DNA of 64,000 nucleotides, taken from assembly GCA_905221605.1 (NCBI GenBank), contig CAJNDS010002176.1, positions 345,800 to 409,799 on the forward strand. Reading direction: 5' to 3'. This document shows, one piece after another, positions 1 to 9,627 of the stretch. The notes below the pieces were generated by a model. That model had not been told where the DNA came from. It saw nothing but the letters and a program-made list of their open reading frames with translations, and searched no databases. Position numbers and translations under genes: made by a program. Position 1 is the first letter of the stretch, and each line of letters opens with the position of its first letter. The stretch comes from Symbiodinium natans (Eukaryota; Sar; Dinophyceae; Suessiales; Symbiodiniaceae).

Positions 1-540
1 GAGACCGGATTCTTAAATTTCATGCCCCCAAAGTAACCAAGTGGAGCCCGAAGGGTGCTATAGTTCTTAGGAGGGAGTCAGGGAATTCGGCACCTTGCAT
101 CGTTTCATCGCATCCCCTTACGGGATTATTTTGGGAGACCTAGAGTTCCCTGACTTCTTTCTGGGGGGGCCATCCCGAGGCGGCCGGAGCTTCGACGGGA
201 CTTAGACCGGCGCCGGCGGGGCTCACGGGAAGAGGCCCCTTCATTTCAGTAGCCTGGGGGTCTCCGCTCCATTGGTTCCAAGGCGATCTTTGTGACAGGA
301 ATGTGTGTTGAACAGGGTTCTCAAAGACGCTGTTGTCTATGGCCCAAGAATGTCTAGAAGAGGATTTTGGATGGAGATGCCAAAGCCCTAAACCCTAAGC
401 CCTACCCCAAGCCTTAAACCCGAAATAAACCCTAAACCATAGGAGGTGGTCGGAAGTGTCGATTCGATTCTACACCACAGCCCCGTTTCTGTAAAGCTGC
501 TGCTGCGCCTGAGAACCCGCCGTAAAGCCTGGGGCTGCTG
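1..540. other. no confident gene; short inverted repeat and degenerate CCCTAAA stretch
   Basis: No convincing exon was found. Around 45-155 the words AGTCAGGGAA and TTCCCTGACT face each other about 75 bp apart and look like the remnant of a small inverted-repeat element. A degenerate CCCTAAA stretch occupies about 385-440. A possible exon after AACAG near 315 is open on the + strand but has no partner. Confidence 0.4.
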
Positions 541-655
541 TAGGGTTTAGGGTTTAGGGTTTAGGGTTTAGGGTTTAGGGTTTAGGGTTTAGGGTTTAGG
601 GTTTAGGGTTTAGGGTTTAGGGTTTAGGGTTTAGCGTTTAGGGTTTAGGGTAGGA
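541..655 (+). repeat. TTTAGGG telomeric array
   Basis: About 16 nearly perfect 7-bp telomere units on the + strand, with one T-to-C change (TTTAGCG) near the end. It is interstitial: unique sequence lies on both sides. Confidence 0.95.
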
Positions 656-1022
656 TACAGCCCCGTGGGCTTTTCCATCCTCGGGAATCGGTGGCAAGCC
701 AGTTCGGGGCCCCTATGCCCATTTCGGGCCTCCGCAGAAGTAGGAGTTTACTCCTCCTGCTTTGCACGCAGCAAGGCTACAAATAATGATTACAATCCTG
801 ATTACTTTTCTGCTTTGCGCTTTTCAAAGTATACATAAAAAATAGCTACAACCCTTATTGTGGGGGTCGCAAAAAAATAGCTTTTCCATAGCCATCCAGA
901 GAGAGTTGACCTCGAGTTGCTGGGCTCAAGCAACCAACCTGTTGGTCCCGGGCCCACACGGCCGCCGTGGGGGGGTGGGCCTGGCACTCAGAGACATGGC
1001 GTTGTTGTGAGAGTTCGGGAGT

Positions 1023-1199
1023 TTGGATCTTCCCCCTTTGTCTAGCAGTCCTTAATGGGGGTTAGGGTTTAGGGTTTAAGGTTTAGGGGTTTAGGGTTTA
1101 GGGTTTAGAGTTTAGGGTTTAGGGTTCAGGGTTCAGGGTTTAGGGTTTAGGGTTTAGGGTTTAGGGTTTAGGGTGTTATAGTACTAACAGTCCTTAGTA
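1023..1199 (+). mobile_element. family B inverted-repeat element split by a telomeric array
   Basis: The left part (TTGGATCTTCCCCCTTTGTC, then AGCAGTCCTTAAT) and the right part (GTTATAGTACTAACAGTCCTTAG) are the two halves of the family B consensus also seen at 1845-1928, 61905-61999 and 62514-62684. About 110 bp of TTTAGGG repeats sit between them, so the array appears inserted into, or expanded inside, the element. Confidence 0.6.
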
Positions 1200-1452
1200 G
1201 GCATTGTCGTACTGCTGAAGTTCCTGAGCCGTAAGCCCGCGAGCACTCGGTGAAACTACCAAAGCACAGTGCTCTCAGGATGGGAGCGCCGCACAGCCTG
1301 TACGAGTTCAGTTTATTTCGGTCTGGGGATTTTAGGGTTTCTACAGTTTAGGGTTTATGGGGTTCAGGGTTCAGGGTTCAGGGTTCAGGGTTTAGGGTTT
1401 AGGGTTTAGGGTTTAGGGGTGCAGATCCCAAGGCCGGAGAGCAACCCCAAGG

Positions 1453-2206
1453 ATGGGCAACAAGGTGTGCTGCCAGTGCAATGAGGCTTGGGGCCTCAGC
1501 AGCGGTTTAGGGTTTAGTGTTTAGGGTTAAGGGATAGGGGGGCTTTATAGTATTCGGAGTACGGTTCTGGGGGACATTAAAGTACAGCTATAATTATAGT
1601 CAGGAGTGCGAACATCGGGGCCTTTTATCAATCAGGATAGGGTTTTGGGGGATCTTGTAGTAACCATAAGGAAATGCGACTAGTCCTTATTCCGAATACG
1701 TATATAGCCGCTTCGCCCTGTCTGGTTTTGGGCCCTTTAGGGATAAGTGCAGGTCAAGTCTTCCCCGCATTGTTTGGAAAGCGTTGCCTCTCCAAACCCG
1801 CTTTACTCTAGCTTGTAACCCAAACTTTGTGATGTGCCCCCTGATACAAGCAGTCCTTAACAGGGATTATGGTACTCCCTATGATAATCCCTATTAAGGA
1901 CTGTTAGTATAAGGGGGAACATCCCAACCCAAACACTAAGTCCACCCGCACAAGATCCTGTAAGACAGAAGCTGCGCTTCGCATGCAACAAAATAGCTCA
2001 ATGCGTGCTGGGTTCTGGCCTTACTGCATTGCCCACACGCCGGCGCAGACCAAGGAATCTTCACCATAAGTCTTGGGGTCGTAGGGTGTATACTGGTTTG
2101 TGGCTTAGTCACGTCGGACAGACAGCATTGGCGACCTTCTGGCATCATTGGCAGGTTGCAAGCACAACTTGAATGATGACTACAGACGTCGAGAGAACGG
2201 CCACTA
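1453..2206 (+). CDS. putative first exons of a Cys-rich, possibly myristoylated protein
   Basis: Function not recognised. The first exon (1453-1504) starts with ATG in a good context (AAGGATGG) and reads MGNKVCCQCNEAWGLSS. An MG...CC start fits N-myristoylation plus palmitoylation and also begins a C-x2-C pair. It ends where a telomeric array supplies the donor (GCG|GTTTAGG). The second exon (1753-1782, after GTGCAG) reads QVFPALFGK. The third (2155-2206, after TTGGCAG) reads CKHNLNDDYRRRENGH. Phases run 1 to 2-base start, then 1 to 2-base start, so all three join without a shift. A segment with C-x2-C (CAVCTGLWDAWDDVAV, about 2411-2456) ends at GTAGGT and may follow, but its phase is unresolved. 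A zinc-binding fold is inferred from the Cys/His spacing only. Confidence 0.42.
1845..1928. mobile_element. family B small inverted-repeat element
   Basis: The left arm (AAGCAGTCCTTAACAGGGAT) and right arm (ATCCCTATTAAGGACTG, then TTAGTATAAGGGGGAACATC) are inverted copies around a short AT-rich centre. It lies in the intron after the exon ending at 1782. No coding capacity. Confidence 0.7.
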
Positions 2207-2634
2207 GTTCAAACATTCTCCTCACTCGCAGTGCTCGCACATTCTAAGGCCCTAAAAAAACTAAATCTGTAAATCTATATCACAAGTTGAGCCAGTTCAC
2301 CCTTCTTCACGTCACCGGCCACCCCTACAACTGTATACGTACTACCCCTGGCGGCTGACCAGGGGCCGAATGAGAATGTCACCTCGGTGGTTGCCCAGGG
2401 CTTTCAGGTGCGCTGTCTGCACAGGTTTGTGGGACGCTTGGGATGATGTGGCAGTTGGTAGGTTGGCAGCTGGGGCTGGTGCTAAGCGGGCTTCTGGCAG
2501 TAGCAGACCACAGAACTGAAAGGTCAACCCCAGAGGCAGGAGGTCGATGCTGAGGCTCACAAGAAAAGTCATATTGGGTTGATGCTGGCGGGACTAGGAA
2601 GCACTGGTCACGATTGGGCAGTTTCTCTTCGTAG

Positions 2635-2792
2635 GAGGACATGACGTGGGGGAGATTCCTATTCGGTTGCACTGGCGGAACACTGAAACAAGGGGTTTCC
2701 CTCACGGGCCGCAACAACCTCAACCCAAATCGAGACCCTGCCTCAAAAACTCGAGGCTCTTCGCCAGCGCAAGAAGATGATCTTTTCAACCC
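2635..2792 (+). CDS. possible terminal exon, product unknown
   Basis: After a CTTCGTAG acceptor, a frame opening EDMTWGRFLFGCTGG and closing SSPAQEDDLFNP stays open for 52 codons to a TAA. A second frame of the same strand and the opposite strand are also open here, so frame choice is uncertain. The stop falls in a CCCCTAA word of telomere type, a recurring feature of the window. Confidence 0.25.
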
Positions 2793-2877
2793 CTAAGCCG
2801 CTAAACAAACCCTACTACCCTTAGCCTGTGTACCCCTGAATACCCGAAACAAGCAAAAATCAAGCAGCGTGTCGTGC

Positions 2878-2990
2878 ATGGCGCGAGGTCGACCCAGACG
2901 AAACGCTCGACTCCAAGCGCAGCTTGTCCGGGAAAGCCGCGCCCAAATGACTTTGATGGGATTTCTTGAGTTGATGACAACTGCAAAGGG
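2878..2990 (+). CDS. possible coding exon ending at a telomeric donor
   Basis: From an ATG at 2878 the frame reads MARGRPRRNARLQAQL and continues through LMGFLELMTTAKG without a stop. It ends exactly where GTTTAGGG begins (2991). Basic and helical in character; no family recognised. The alternative frame starting AWREVDPDETLDSKRS is also open for part of the stretch. Confidence 0.33.
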
Positions 2991-3140
2991 GTTTAGGGTA
3001 GGGTTTAAGGTTATATTATTGTAGCATATGCAGAACCATACTCATAACAGTACATAGCAGCATGGAAGTAGGGAGCAATACCATAGTCGTACTAACATAA
3101 AGCTCGCAATGAGGAAGAGCAGGAGCCCCCGAAACAGTCT

Positions 3141-4247
3141 CTCTCTCTCACACACATACACACACACACACAACACACACACACACACACACCAACACAC
3201 ACACACACACAACACAACACAACACAACACAACACAACACAACACAACACAACACAACACAACACAAACACAACACAACACAACACACAACACAAAACAC
3301 CCACACCCACACCCACACCCACCACACCCACACCCACACCCACCACACCCACCACACCCACAACACCCACAACACCCACACCACCCACACACCCACACAC
3401 CCACAACCCACACACCCACACACCCACACACCCACACACCCACACAGCCACACAGCCACACAGCCACACAGCCACACAGCCACACAGCCACACAGCCACA
3501 CAGCCACACAGCCACACACCCACACACCCACACAGCCACACAGCCACACAGCCACACAGCCACACAGCCACACAGCCACACAGCCACACAGCCACACAGC
3601 CACACAGCCACACAGCCACACAGCCACACAGCCACACACCCACACACCCACACACCCACACACCCACACACCCACACACCCACACACCCACACACCCACA
3701 CACCCACACACCCCCACACCCACACCCACACCCACACCACACCACCACACACACACACACCACACCACACCACCACACACACACACACACCACACCACAC
3801 CACACCACACCACACCACACCGCGTACAACACACACACCCACATCACCCACACTCCACAACCACACCCACACACCCCCACACAACACAAGCCACACCCAC
3901 ACACCCACACCCACACACCACACCCACACACCCACAACCACACACCCAACCCGACCACACGCCACACCCACAGCCAACACCCACACACCCACCACCCACA
4001 CACCCGACACGCCACAAGCCCACACCCACACCCCCAAACCACACCCACACCACCCCCCACACCAACCCCTCACCCACACACCCCACACCCACACCCCCAC
4101 ACCCACACCCCCACACCCAACACCACCACCCCAACCCACACCCCCACACCACACCCCACACCCACACCCCCACAGCGCCACACGCCATCAACCCGCAGCA
4201 CCAGCAGCCAACATTCCCAACACCGGCGACACCCACACCCACACCCA

Positions 4248-4306
<59 letters not shown>
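3141..4306. repeat. CA-rich compound microsatellite/minisatellite block
   Basis: Consecutive blocks of CA, ACACA, CACCCA, CACAGC, CACACC and finally (CA)n up to 4306. The His/Thr-rich + frame and Cys/Val-rich - frames spanning it are by-products of repeat periodicity. It ends in ACACAG directly before a coding segment, so it probably lies in an intron of the next gene. Confidence 0.93.
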
Positions 4307-4308
<2 letters not shown>

Positions 4309-5827
4309 CCGCGCGCTTGGCACTTTCGGGTCGCCGAGGAAATGTGGTCACCATTGTGTTTCAGAAGCCCGATGGCTCCAACAAGGACAGGCTTAGGGTC
4401 CAGGGGTAGATCTAACAAGTGGCCCTGGCAAGGGCGAACAAGATCGCTGCTCGGACGAGTGCTTTATGTCATGCATAAGTGCAGGAAGCTTAGCCGTGCT
4501 TGTGAGGAATCCCAGCAAGTCCTCACCTACCGGAGTTCTTCCATGTTCCGCGCTAGTTTTTGTTGTTTGTTTCGTGCTGCTTTCGGCAGCATGAGCACAA
4601 ACAACTTCCGTCCGCGATGCTCTCTGTGACTCCGGCTGATGCTCATGATGCTCGCTTTTGGGGGGTGCCCATGCCTCCGGCTGATGCTCATGATGCTCAA
4701 TGATGCCTGCTGCTTGGATGTTCATGTCGCTTTTGGGGCGCCCATACCTGAGATCTCCCGCTGTCATTCTATCAAAGGAAAGCATCATCCAGCTCAGCCC
4801 TAAACCCTAAACCCTAAACCCTAAACCCTAAACCCTAAACCCTGCAAAGAGAGCCCTGGGCGAGCAGCAGCATCTGCACTGCCCCCCCCCGAGGAGATCA
4901 ACTTCACCTCGCGGCCGTGGGGCATCGACTTCACGAAGGCTGTCTCGGCCCTCAGCGTTTAGGGTTTAGGGCAGTTTAGGGTTAAGGGTTTAGGGTTTAG
5001 GGTTTAGGGTTTAGGGATAGGGATCATAGAGCCGCCTATGATAATCCCTATGAAGGACTGGTAGTAGAAGGGGGAACATCCCAACTTAAGAGTAAAAACC
5101 CAACGCGACTGGACCCCCTGCCCAAGAGTCCCGCAGCAACCATCCTGCGACCATCCTGCTTGCCTGGACCTTGGGGACGAGATGAACCCTAAAAGGGTTT
5201 ATGGTTCATATACCTCAATAGGAGTTATAGTAGTATAGGGTATATGACCCCAATTTTTAGGGTTCATTTGGTCCCCCAAGGATGGGGGCGGGCAGAAGGC
5301 ATGGGTTGCTTGCTTCGTTGATGAAGTTGTGGCAGAGAGGCACAGGCGGTCGGAAGAGACGGGAGGTCCCGGAACTCCACTCACCCTAAACCCTAAACCC
5401 TAAACCCTAAACCCCAAACCCTAAACCCTAAACCCTAAACCCTCTGAACCCTAAACCCTAAGCCCTCGGTTCCACAAGCGCCTTTTGACATCCCAGGTCC
5501 CAGTGACGGTGAAGCGAGTTCGCGCGAACTCCCATGCAGCCGGCCTGGGGGTGCAAACCGAGCCTCCGGCCGTATGGATTTAGGGGTTTCGGGTTTAGGG
5601 GTTTAGGGTTTAGGGTTTAGGGTTTAGGGCCTGAAGGCTCGAATGTAGTTCCTGTTGGTTTCAGTTACACGGGATGCGGTTATACTACCCCAAACGCCCT
5701 CCAGCGGGGACACCAGGAGCGACTGACAGAATTCAGTGCGCACAGCCTGCTGTAAGGAATATTCTGATAAATTTATCTACAGGCCTTGCGGCACGGGCCG
5801 GCCTGGCCGTCTGAAAGCTGAAACTCA
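4307..5827 (+). CDS. PDZ-type multi-exon protein
   Basis: Probable scaffold or adaptor with PDZ-like domains. Exon 4307-4397 reads ...RRGNVVTIVFQKPDGSNKDR, like the last strand of a PDZ domain. Exon 4433-4501 (GEQDRCSDECFMSC..., donor GTGAGG) joins it in phase 0. Exon 4894-4956, after a C-tract and GAG|G, reads EINFTSRPWGIDFTKAVSAL, like PDZ strand 1 with its RPxGI carboxylate loop, and ends at a telomeric donor. Exon 5497-5571 reads VPVTVKRVRANSHAAGLGVQ (the V..V..NS.AA..GV PDZ pattern, donor GTATGG). Exons 5717-5751 (ERLTEFSAHSL, donor GTAAGG) and 5783-5827 follow in phase. A further open segment at 5299-5365 (AWVACFVDEVVAERH) would break phase and may be alternative or spurious. The PDZ call rests on pattern memory, not a search. 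Confidence 0.5.
4798..4842 (-). repeat. CCCTAAA telomeric array
   Basis: Six perfect units upstream of the PDZ exon at 4894. With the TTTAGGG array starting at 4957 it brackets that exon head-to-head. Confidence 0.9.
4957..5092 (+). repeat. telomeric array fused to the right half of a family B element
   Basis: GTTTAGGG begins at the exon end (4956/4957) and runs degenerately to about 5022. It is then replaced by CCTATGATAATCCCTATGAA and GGACTGGTAGTAGAAGGGGG, the right arm of family B. No left arm is present, so the array seems to have replaced it. Confidence 0.65.
5171..5281 (+). mobile_element. family C 111-bp inverted-repeat element
   Basis: Terminal inverted repeats GGGGACGAGATGAACCCTAA and TTTTTAGGGTTCATTTGGTC flank a short interior. 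A nearly identical copy lies inverted at 62401-62511. The TIRs contain AACCCTAAAA, so the element carries a telomere-like word at each end. It sits in the intron between PDZ exons 4894-4956 and 5497-5571. Confidence 0.75.
5385..5632. repeat. opposed telomeric arrays around a PDZ exon
   Basis: CCCTAAA units fill about 5385-5468 and TTTAGGG units about 5580-5632, facing each other across the exon at 5497-5571. This CCCTAAA-exon-TTTAGGG order recurs in the window. Confidence 0.85.
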
Positions 5828-5871
5828 GTTTGGGTTTTAGGGGTTTAGGGGGTGCAGGGAGTCGGGACGTA

Positions 5872-6475
5872 ATCAAGAAGAAAGGGAAAAAAGGCAAAAA
5901 AGAAGAAGAGAAAGAAGAATAATAAAATAAGAAGAAAAAGAAGAAGACAAGACATAATGAGAAAATAAGAAGAAGAGAAAGAAGAACAAACAGAAGAAGA
6001 AGAAAAGAAAGAAGAAGAAACAGAAGAACAAGAAAAGAAAAGACAGAAGAAAAACAGAAGAAGGAAAAAGAAGAAAAGAAAAGACAGAAGAATAACAAGA
6101 ATAAAGGGAAAAGGAAGAAAAAGAAGAAGAGAAATAAGAAGAATAAGAAAAATAAGAAACAGAAGAAGAAGAAAATAAGGAAGAATGAAACAAGAAGAAG
6201 AAGAAGAAAAGAAAGAAGAAAAGGAATAATATGAAAAGAAAGAAGAAGCAGAAGAATAATAAAAGAAAGAAGAAGGAAAAGAAGAAGAAAAAAGAAAAGA
6301 AATAATAGTAACAAGAAGAAAGGGAAAAAAGGAAGAAACATAATAAGAAGAAGAAGAAGAAGGGAAAGAAGAAGAACAAAAAGAAGGAAAAACAATAAGA
6401 AGACAAGGAGTAAAAAGAAAAAGGATAAGACAAAAACAATGAACAGGAAGCAGAAGAGAAGAAAGAACAGGAAGC
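5872..6475 (+). repeat. 600-bp polypurine (GAA-rich) tract
   Basis: Almost every + strand base is A or G in irregular GAAGAAA-type words. The complementary strand gives a Phe/Leu/Ser-rich open frame with no other coding sign. Such tracts can form triplex DNA. It follows the last PDZ exon. Confidence 0.9.
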
Positions 6476-6503
6476 GACGGCCGAAACCCTACATGTAATC
6501 CTC

Positions 6504-6620
6504 TGCGTGCGCGTGCGCGTGCGCGTGCGCGTGCGCGTGCGCGTGCGCGTGCGCGTGCGCGTGCGCGTGCGCGAACGCGAACGCGAACGCGAACGCGAAC
6601 GCGAACGCGAACGCGCGCGC
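6504..6620. repeat. GCGTGC then GCGAAC hexanucleotide tandem
   Basis: About ten GCGTGC units change abruptly to about eight GCGAAC units. All frames stay open (Arg/Val, Ala/His), which explains the long overlapping ORFs here. Confidence 0.92.
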
Positions 6621-6639
6621 AACAGCATCATTGGCATCA

Positions 6640-7360
6640 GCGGCTTGGGGGTGGGGGCCGAAAGTCGCGAAACACGCCCAAAAACACGACGAAACCAAGG
6701 TTTTCTCGAGAAAAACACGCTTTCTCCGAGGTTTGGCGCTGCGTGCATACACGGCAGCCATAACGAGGAGTTTTTGAACAGTTTTTCGCGCAACACGCAA
6801 AAAACACGGTATTTACCGCGTTTCCGGCCCCTCGGACGCCCCCCCGAAGCGAGCATCATGAGCATCAGCGAGGCCCTCATGAGCATCAGCCGAGGCTCCG
6901 GAGCTGGGACCCGAGGGCCCCGGAGAAATGAAGGGCTCATGAGGCGCACCCGTGGGTGCGTCTCGCGGGCGTCGGCTGACGCCCCCGAGGCCTTGGGTGT
7001 CAATGATGCTCACCGTGGAGGCGCGGCAGTGCCCCGAAAGGAGGTGTGTGTCGAAACACACGAAAAACACGGTATTTACATGTATTTACGGTGTTTTCTG
7101 GCTTTATTGAGGTGCCCGGGCCCTCCTGTGGCCCCGATGCTGGTATAAGGTCTTTTTTCGCATGTTCGCCCAACGTTAAAAAGCAGGGTCGATGATGCGT
7201 GCCGGGTCACGCATCATGAGCCCTCCAGGGCGTTTGGCGGCCCTCCAAAAACGCAAAAACACATGGTATTTACGATGTTGTCGGCACTTCCAAACGTTTG
7301 GGACCCCGCTCGGAGCCTTCCCGGGGCTCCCCCCGGAGCCTCATGCAAGGAGACATGCCG
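6640..7360. repeat. dispersed repeat modules with AACACGGTATTTAC and CATGAGCATCA words
   Basis: The word AAAAACACGGTATTTAC or close variants recurs at about 6790, 7058 and 7253. Stretches such as GAGCATCATGAGCATCAGC recur beside them, and the same TGATGCTCATGATGCTC word appears at 4640-4700 and 34630-35040. From memory, these look like a known dinoflagellate repeat vocabulary. The 213-codon + frame across this block is low-complexity and probably not a gene. Confidence 0.6.
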
Positions 7361-7453
7361 TTTTCAGGGCGGGTCGGCGGCACGGGCCGCATAAAGGCAA
7401 GCCTTTAGGCTAGCCGTGCTCCGCACTGGACCACGACGGCCAGGCCGGATTGA

Positions 7454-7497
7454 ATGGCTGCCGCCAATGCCGCCGACCCCGAAAGCGCGGCAGCGCG
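7454..7497 (+). CDS. possible first exon (Ala-rich N-terminus)
   Basis: An ATG opens MAAANAADPESAAA and meets a donor (CGCG|GTGACC) after 14 codons plus two bases. The following GC-rich sequence is open in more than one frame (for example AELADGPEEKQTSPH near 7510), so no continuation could be chosen. Confidence 0.25.
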
Positions 7498-7635
7498 GTG
7501 ACCCGCCGGCAGAGCTGGCCGACGGGCCGGAGGAGAAGCAGACCTCGCCACACACACTTGGTGCGCTACCTGCTGCAGCAAAGGAGGGGCGGGGTGGAGC
7601 CGTTGAGAGGCGTGATAGGGAGGCAGGGGAAGGGG

Positions 7636-7742
7636 TGGGCGGTGGGGCGGGGCTGGGCAATCAAGGTAGGACAGGAAGGAGGATGGTGGAGGCGGTGTGG
7701 GCGGTGGCGGGGCTGGGCAATCAAGGTAGGACAGGAAGGAGC
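7636..7742. repeat. two-copy direct repeat
   Basis: GGGGCTGGGCAATCAAGGTA plus GGACAGGAAGGAG occurs twice about 62 bp apart with no visible differences in the core. It suggests a recent local duplication. Confidence 0.85.
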
Positions 7743-7887
7743 CGTCAGAACGGGCGGAAGGGGAGGGGAGACCCTTCGGGATTACACTGACGCCGACAGC
7801 GGGGTCGGCGGATATTATGATATTATGATATGACTATCTGACTCACTATATAGTCTTTCTAATTTCATCTTGTGCAGCTCAGCTCAG

Positions 7888-7933
7888 GACTGGGTCGCGG
7901 TGAAAATCGCAAGGGCCTCGGAGCACTTGGCAG
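7888..7933 (+). CDS. possible short exon with a GC donor
   Basis: After GCTCAG the segment reads DWVAVKIARASEHLA with G/C-rich third positions. It ends at CAG|GCTTTTTTTGC, a GC-type donor followed by a pyrimidine run. The next candidate segment starts after ATTGCAG near 8043, but its frame is ambiguous. Confidence 0.35.
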
Positions 7934-8120
7934 GCTTTTTTTGCAAATATCATCTATATAAAATATTATAGCCATGTATAATGGTAACATGGTATCGTAA
8001 TATTGTTAACGTGCAATAATGTAGTTCCCTGGGCATTGCAGGTCTGCAGCTGTCAAGGACCTTGCCACCTTAAGCATGGGCACAGTTCTGGGCTCCCCGA
8101 GATGTCAATCCACAACCCCA

Positions 8121-8325
8121 TGCCCTCCCTACACCCTAAACCCTAAACCCCTAACCCCTAAACCCCTAAACCCCTAAACCCCTAAACCCCTAAACCCCTA
8201 AACCCCTAAACCCCTAAACCCCTAAACCCCCTAAACCCCTAAACCCCTAAACCCCTAAACCCCTAAACCCCTAAACCCCTAAACCCCTAAACCCCTAAAC
8301 CCCTAAACCCCTAAGCCCAAACCCT
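8121..8325 (-). repeat. 8-bp telomere-variant array (CCCCTAAA)n
   Basis: About 23 units of CCCCTAAA, one base longer than the canonical repeat, with a few 7- and 9-bp units. Uniform 8-mers suggest local tandem expansion of a variant rather than direct telomerase addition. Confidence 0.93.
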
Positions 8326-8386
8326 AGACCCCTAAACCAAAATGGTCTTCTTTCCCCTCGGTCCTGCCGCCCTTTGCACCGCCCAG

Positions 8387-8663
8387 GGTGAGAGGGCCAT
8401 CCCGGATGAGTCCCGGGCCTTGGGCGCGTTGTACCACCTTGGGATGTTTTGGTAAACCCCAAGCTGCCCTGAACCTTGAGGGTTTACGGTTTAGGGTTTA
8501 GGGTTAGGGCTAAAACAAAGCCAACCCCCCCCCCCCCCCAAGAAAAGACCCAAGGGACCCAACCAAGGTCGGTAGGAGGGCGTTTGTTGTCCCTGCCGAA
8601 GCTTTGGAATCATTCTCTGGGAGATATGGGAAGTATTGGCTGCGGCCTCTGCAGCATTGGCGG
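8387..8663 (+). CDS. two phase-matched exons, product unknown
   Basis: Exon 8387-8451 (GERAIPDESRALGALYHLGM) follows GCCCAG and ends at TG|GTAAAC. Exon 8568-8663 follows ACCAAG and reads SVGGRLLSLPKLWNHSLGDM, then a Gly/Cys segment ending at GG|GTATAA. The first ends in phase 2 and the second starts with one base, restoring Trp. The intron (8452-8567) contains a short TTTAGGG stretch and a C-run. No domain recognised. Confidence 0.45.
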
Positions 8664-8949
8664 GTATAAAGCTCTGTTAGAAGCTTTATGTAGATGAAGA
8701 TGTATATTTGTAAGGCGCGTACATAAATTGCCCTCTGTTATAAAGCTTTATGCAGTACATTTGCAATTCCTCCAAGGGGCATTTTTCCTGGAGTTCGTTT
8801 TTGTTTTAAGGCCCTAAGGGGTATTTTCTGTACTTCGTTTAGCCTCCACAATTCGACAGTGGGGCTGTTGACCTGCATTGTGCCTTCCACGGGTAGTGCG
8901 GGGTGGCCGTCCCCATGGTTCTTAGAAAAGGCGCATGATAGTCACGACG

Positions 8950-9074
8950 GTTTAGGGTTTAGGGTTTAGGGTTTAGGGTTTAGGGTTTAGGGTTTAGGGT
9001 TTAGGGTTTAGGGTTCAGGGTTCAGGGTTTAGGGTTTAGGGTTTAGGGTTTAGGGTTTAGGGTTTAGGGTTTAG
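8950..9074 (+). repeat. TTTAGGG telomeric array
   Basis: About 18 units with two TTCAGGG variants in the middle, starting directly after ACGACG and ending TTTAGAAAGAGG. Confidence 0.93.
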
Positions 9075-9138
9075 AAAGAGGTAAGGTTTATCAGCCCCCA
9101 CTGAAACCGGAGCAGTGAACGGGGTCCAAACCTCGCAG

Positions 9139-9236
9139 AAGCTTTGTGTTTCATGGTGTTTCTAGTAGTCCAGGCTGGAGAGTTTTTTCTGCAAGTCGCG
9201 AGACCCTCTCAGATGTATGCTGTGGGGCCAAAGCAT
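9139..9236 (+). CDS. possible exon, product unknown
   Basis: After CTCGCAG the + frame reads SFVFHGVSSSPGWRVFSASR and continues through VCCGAKA to a GTAGGC donor. The frame stays open to 9334, so the 3' end is uncertain. No family recognised. Confidence 0.33.
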
Positions 9237-9427
9237 GTAGGCATGCCTCCAAGCTGACTCGGGGCACGGATATGGATAAATCGCTACATGGAAATATCCT
9301 CAACATACCCCCAAAACAACTGCAATCCTTATAACCCCCCCCCCCCCCCCAGAAACGAGTACCACCACTTTGGGGGAACATTGAGTCCTAAACCCCCTCC
9401 CCATAGAGCTCCCCACAAACGGCTGCA

Positions 9428-9496
9428 ATGAGGTTTGCGGAGGCGATGCAAATAATTCAGAAAAATGCCAGGACCTCAGTTTGTGTTCGTCGAGGG
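9428..9496 (+). CDS. possible exon ending at a telomeric donor
   Basis: The segment MRFAEAMQIIQKNARTSVCV (23 codons, phase 0) ends at GAGGG|GTTTAGGG. A competing frame (NGCNEVCGGDANNSEKCQ) is also open and Cys-rich, so coding is plausible but the frame is not settled. Confidence 0.28.
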
Positions 9497-9627
9497 GTTT
9501 AGGGTTCAACGATACGGTAGGCACATGCACTTTGGCACGTGACTATGCACATCGGCATGTTCAGATGGACTCGCCTGCGTATGGTTGTGGTCGGTATGGT
9601 CAAGGCGGTGGCGGATTAGGATTTTAG

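Noticed and set aside
541-655. Window as a chromosome end because of telomeric repeats
   Set aside because: Dozens of short arrays in both orientations are spread through 64 kb with unique sequence between them; they are interstitial.
2379-2789. 136-codon antisense ORF
   Set aside because: Overlaps + strand segments with better splice context; all other good exons are on the + strand. Kept only as a possibility.
3109-4629. 506-codon + ORF (His/Thr-rich) and Cys/Val-rich antisense ORFs
   Set aside because: They follow CA/CAC repeats whose period keeps frames open; only the non-repeat tail (from 4307, in a different frame) looks coding.
5733-7003. 220- and 376-codon antisense ORFs
   Set aside because: Phe/Leu/Ser translations of a polypurine tract joined to hexanucleotide repeats; no start context, no domain.
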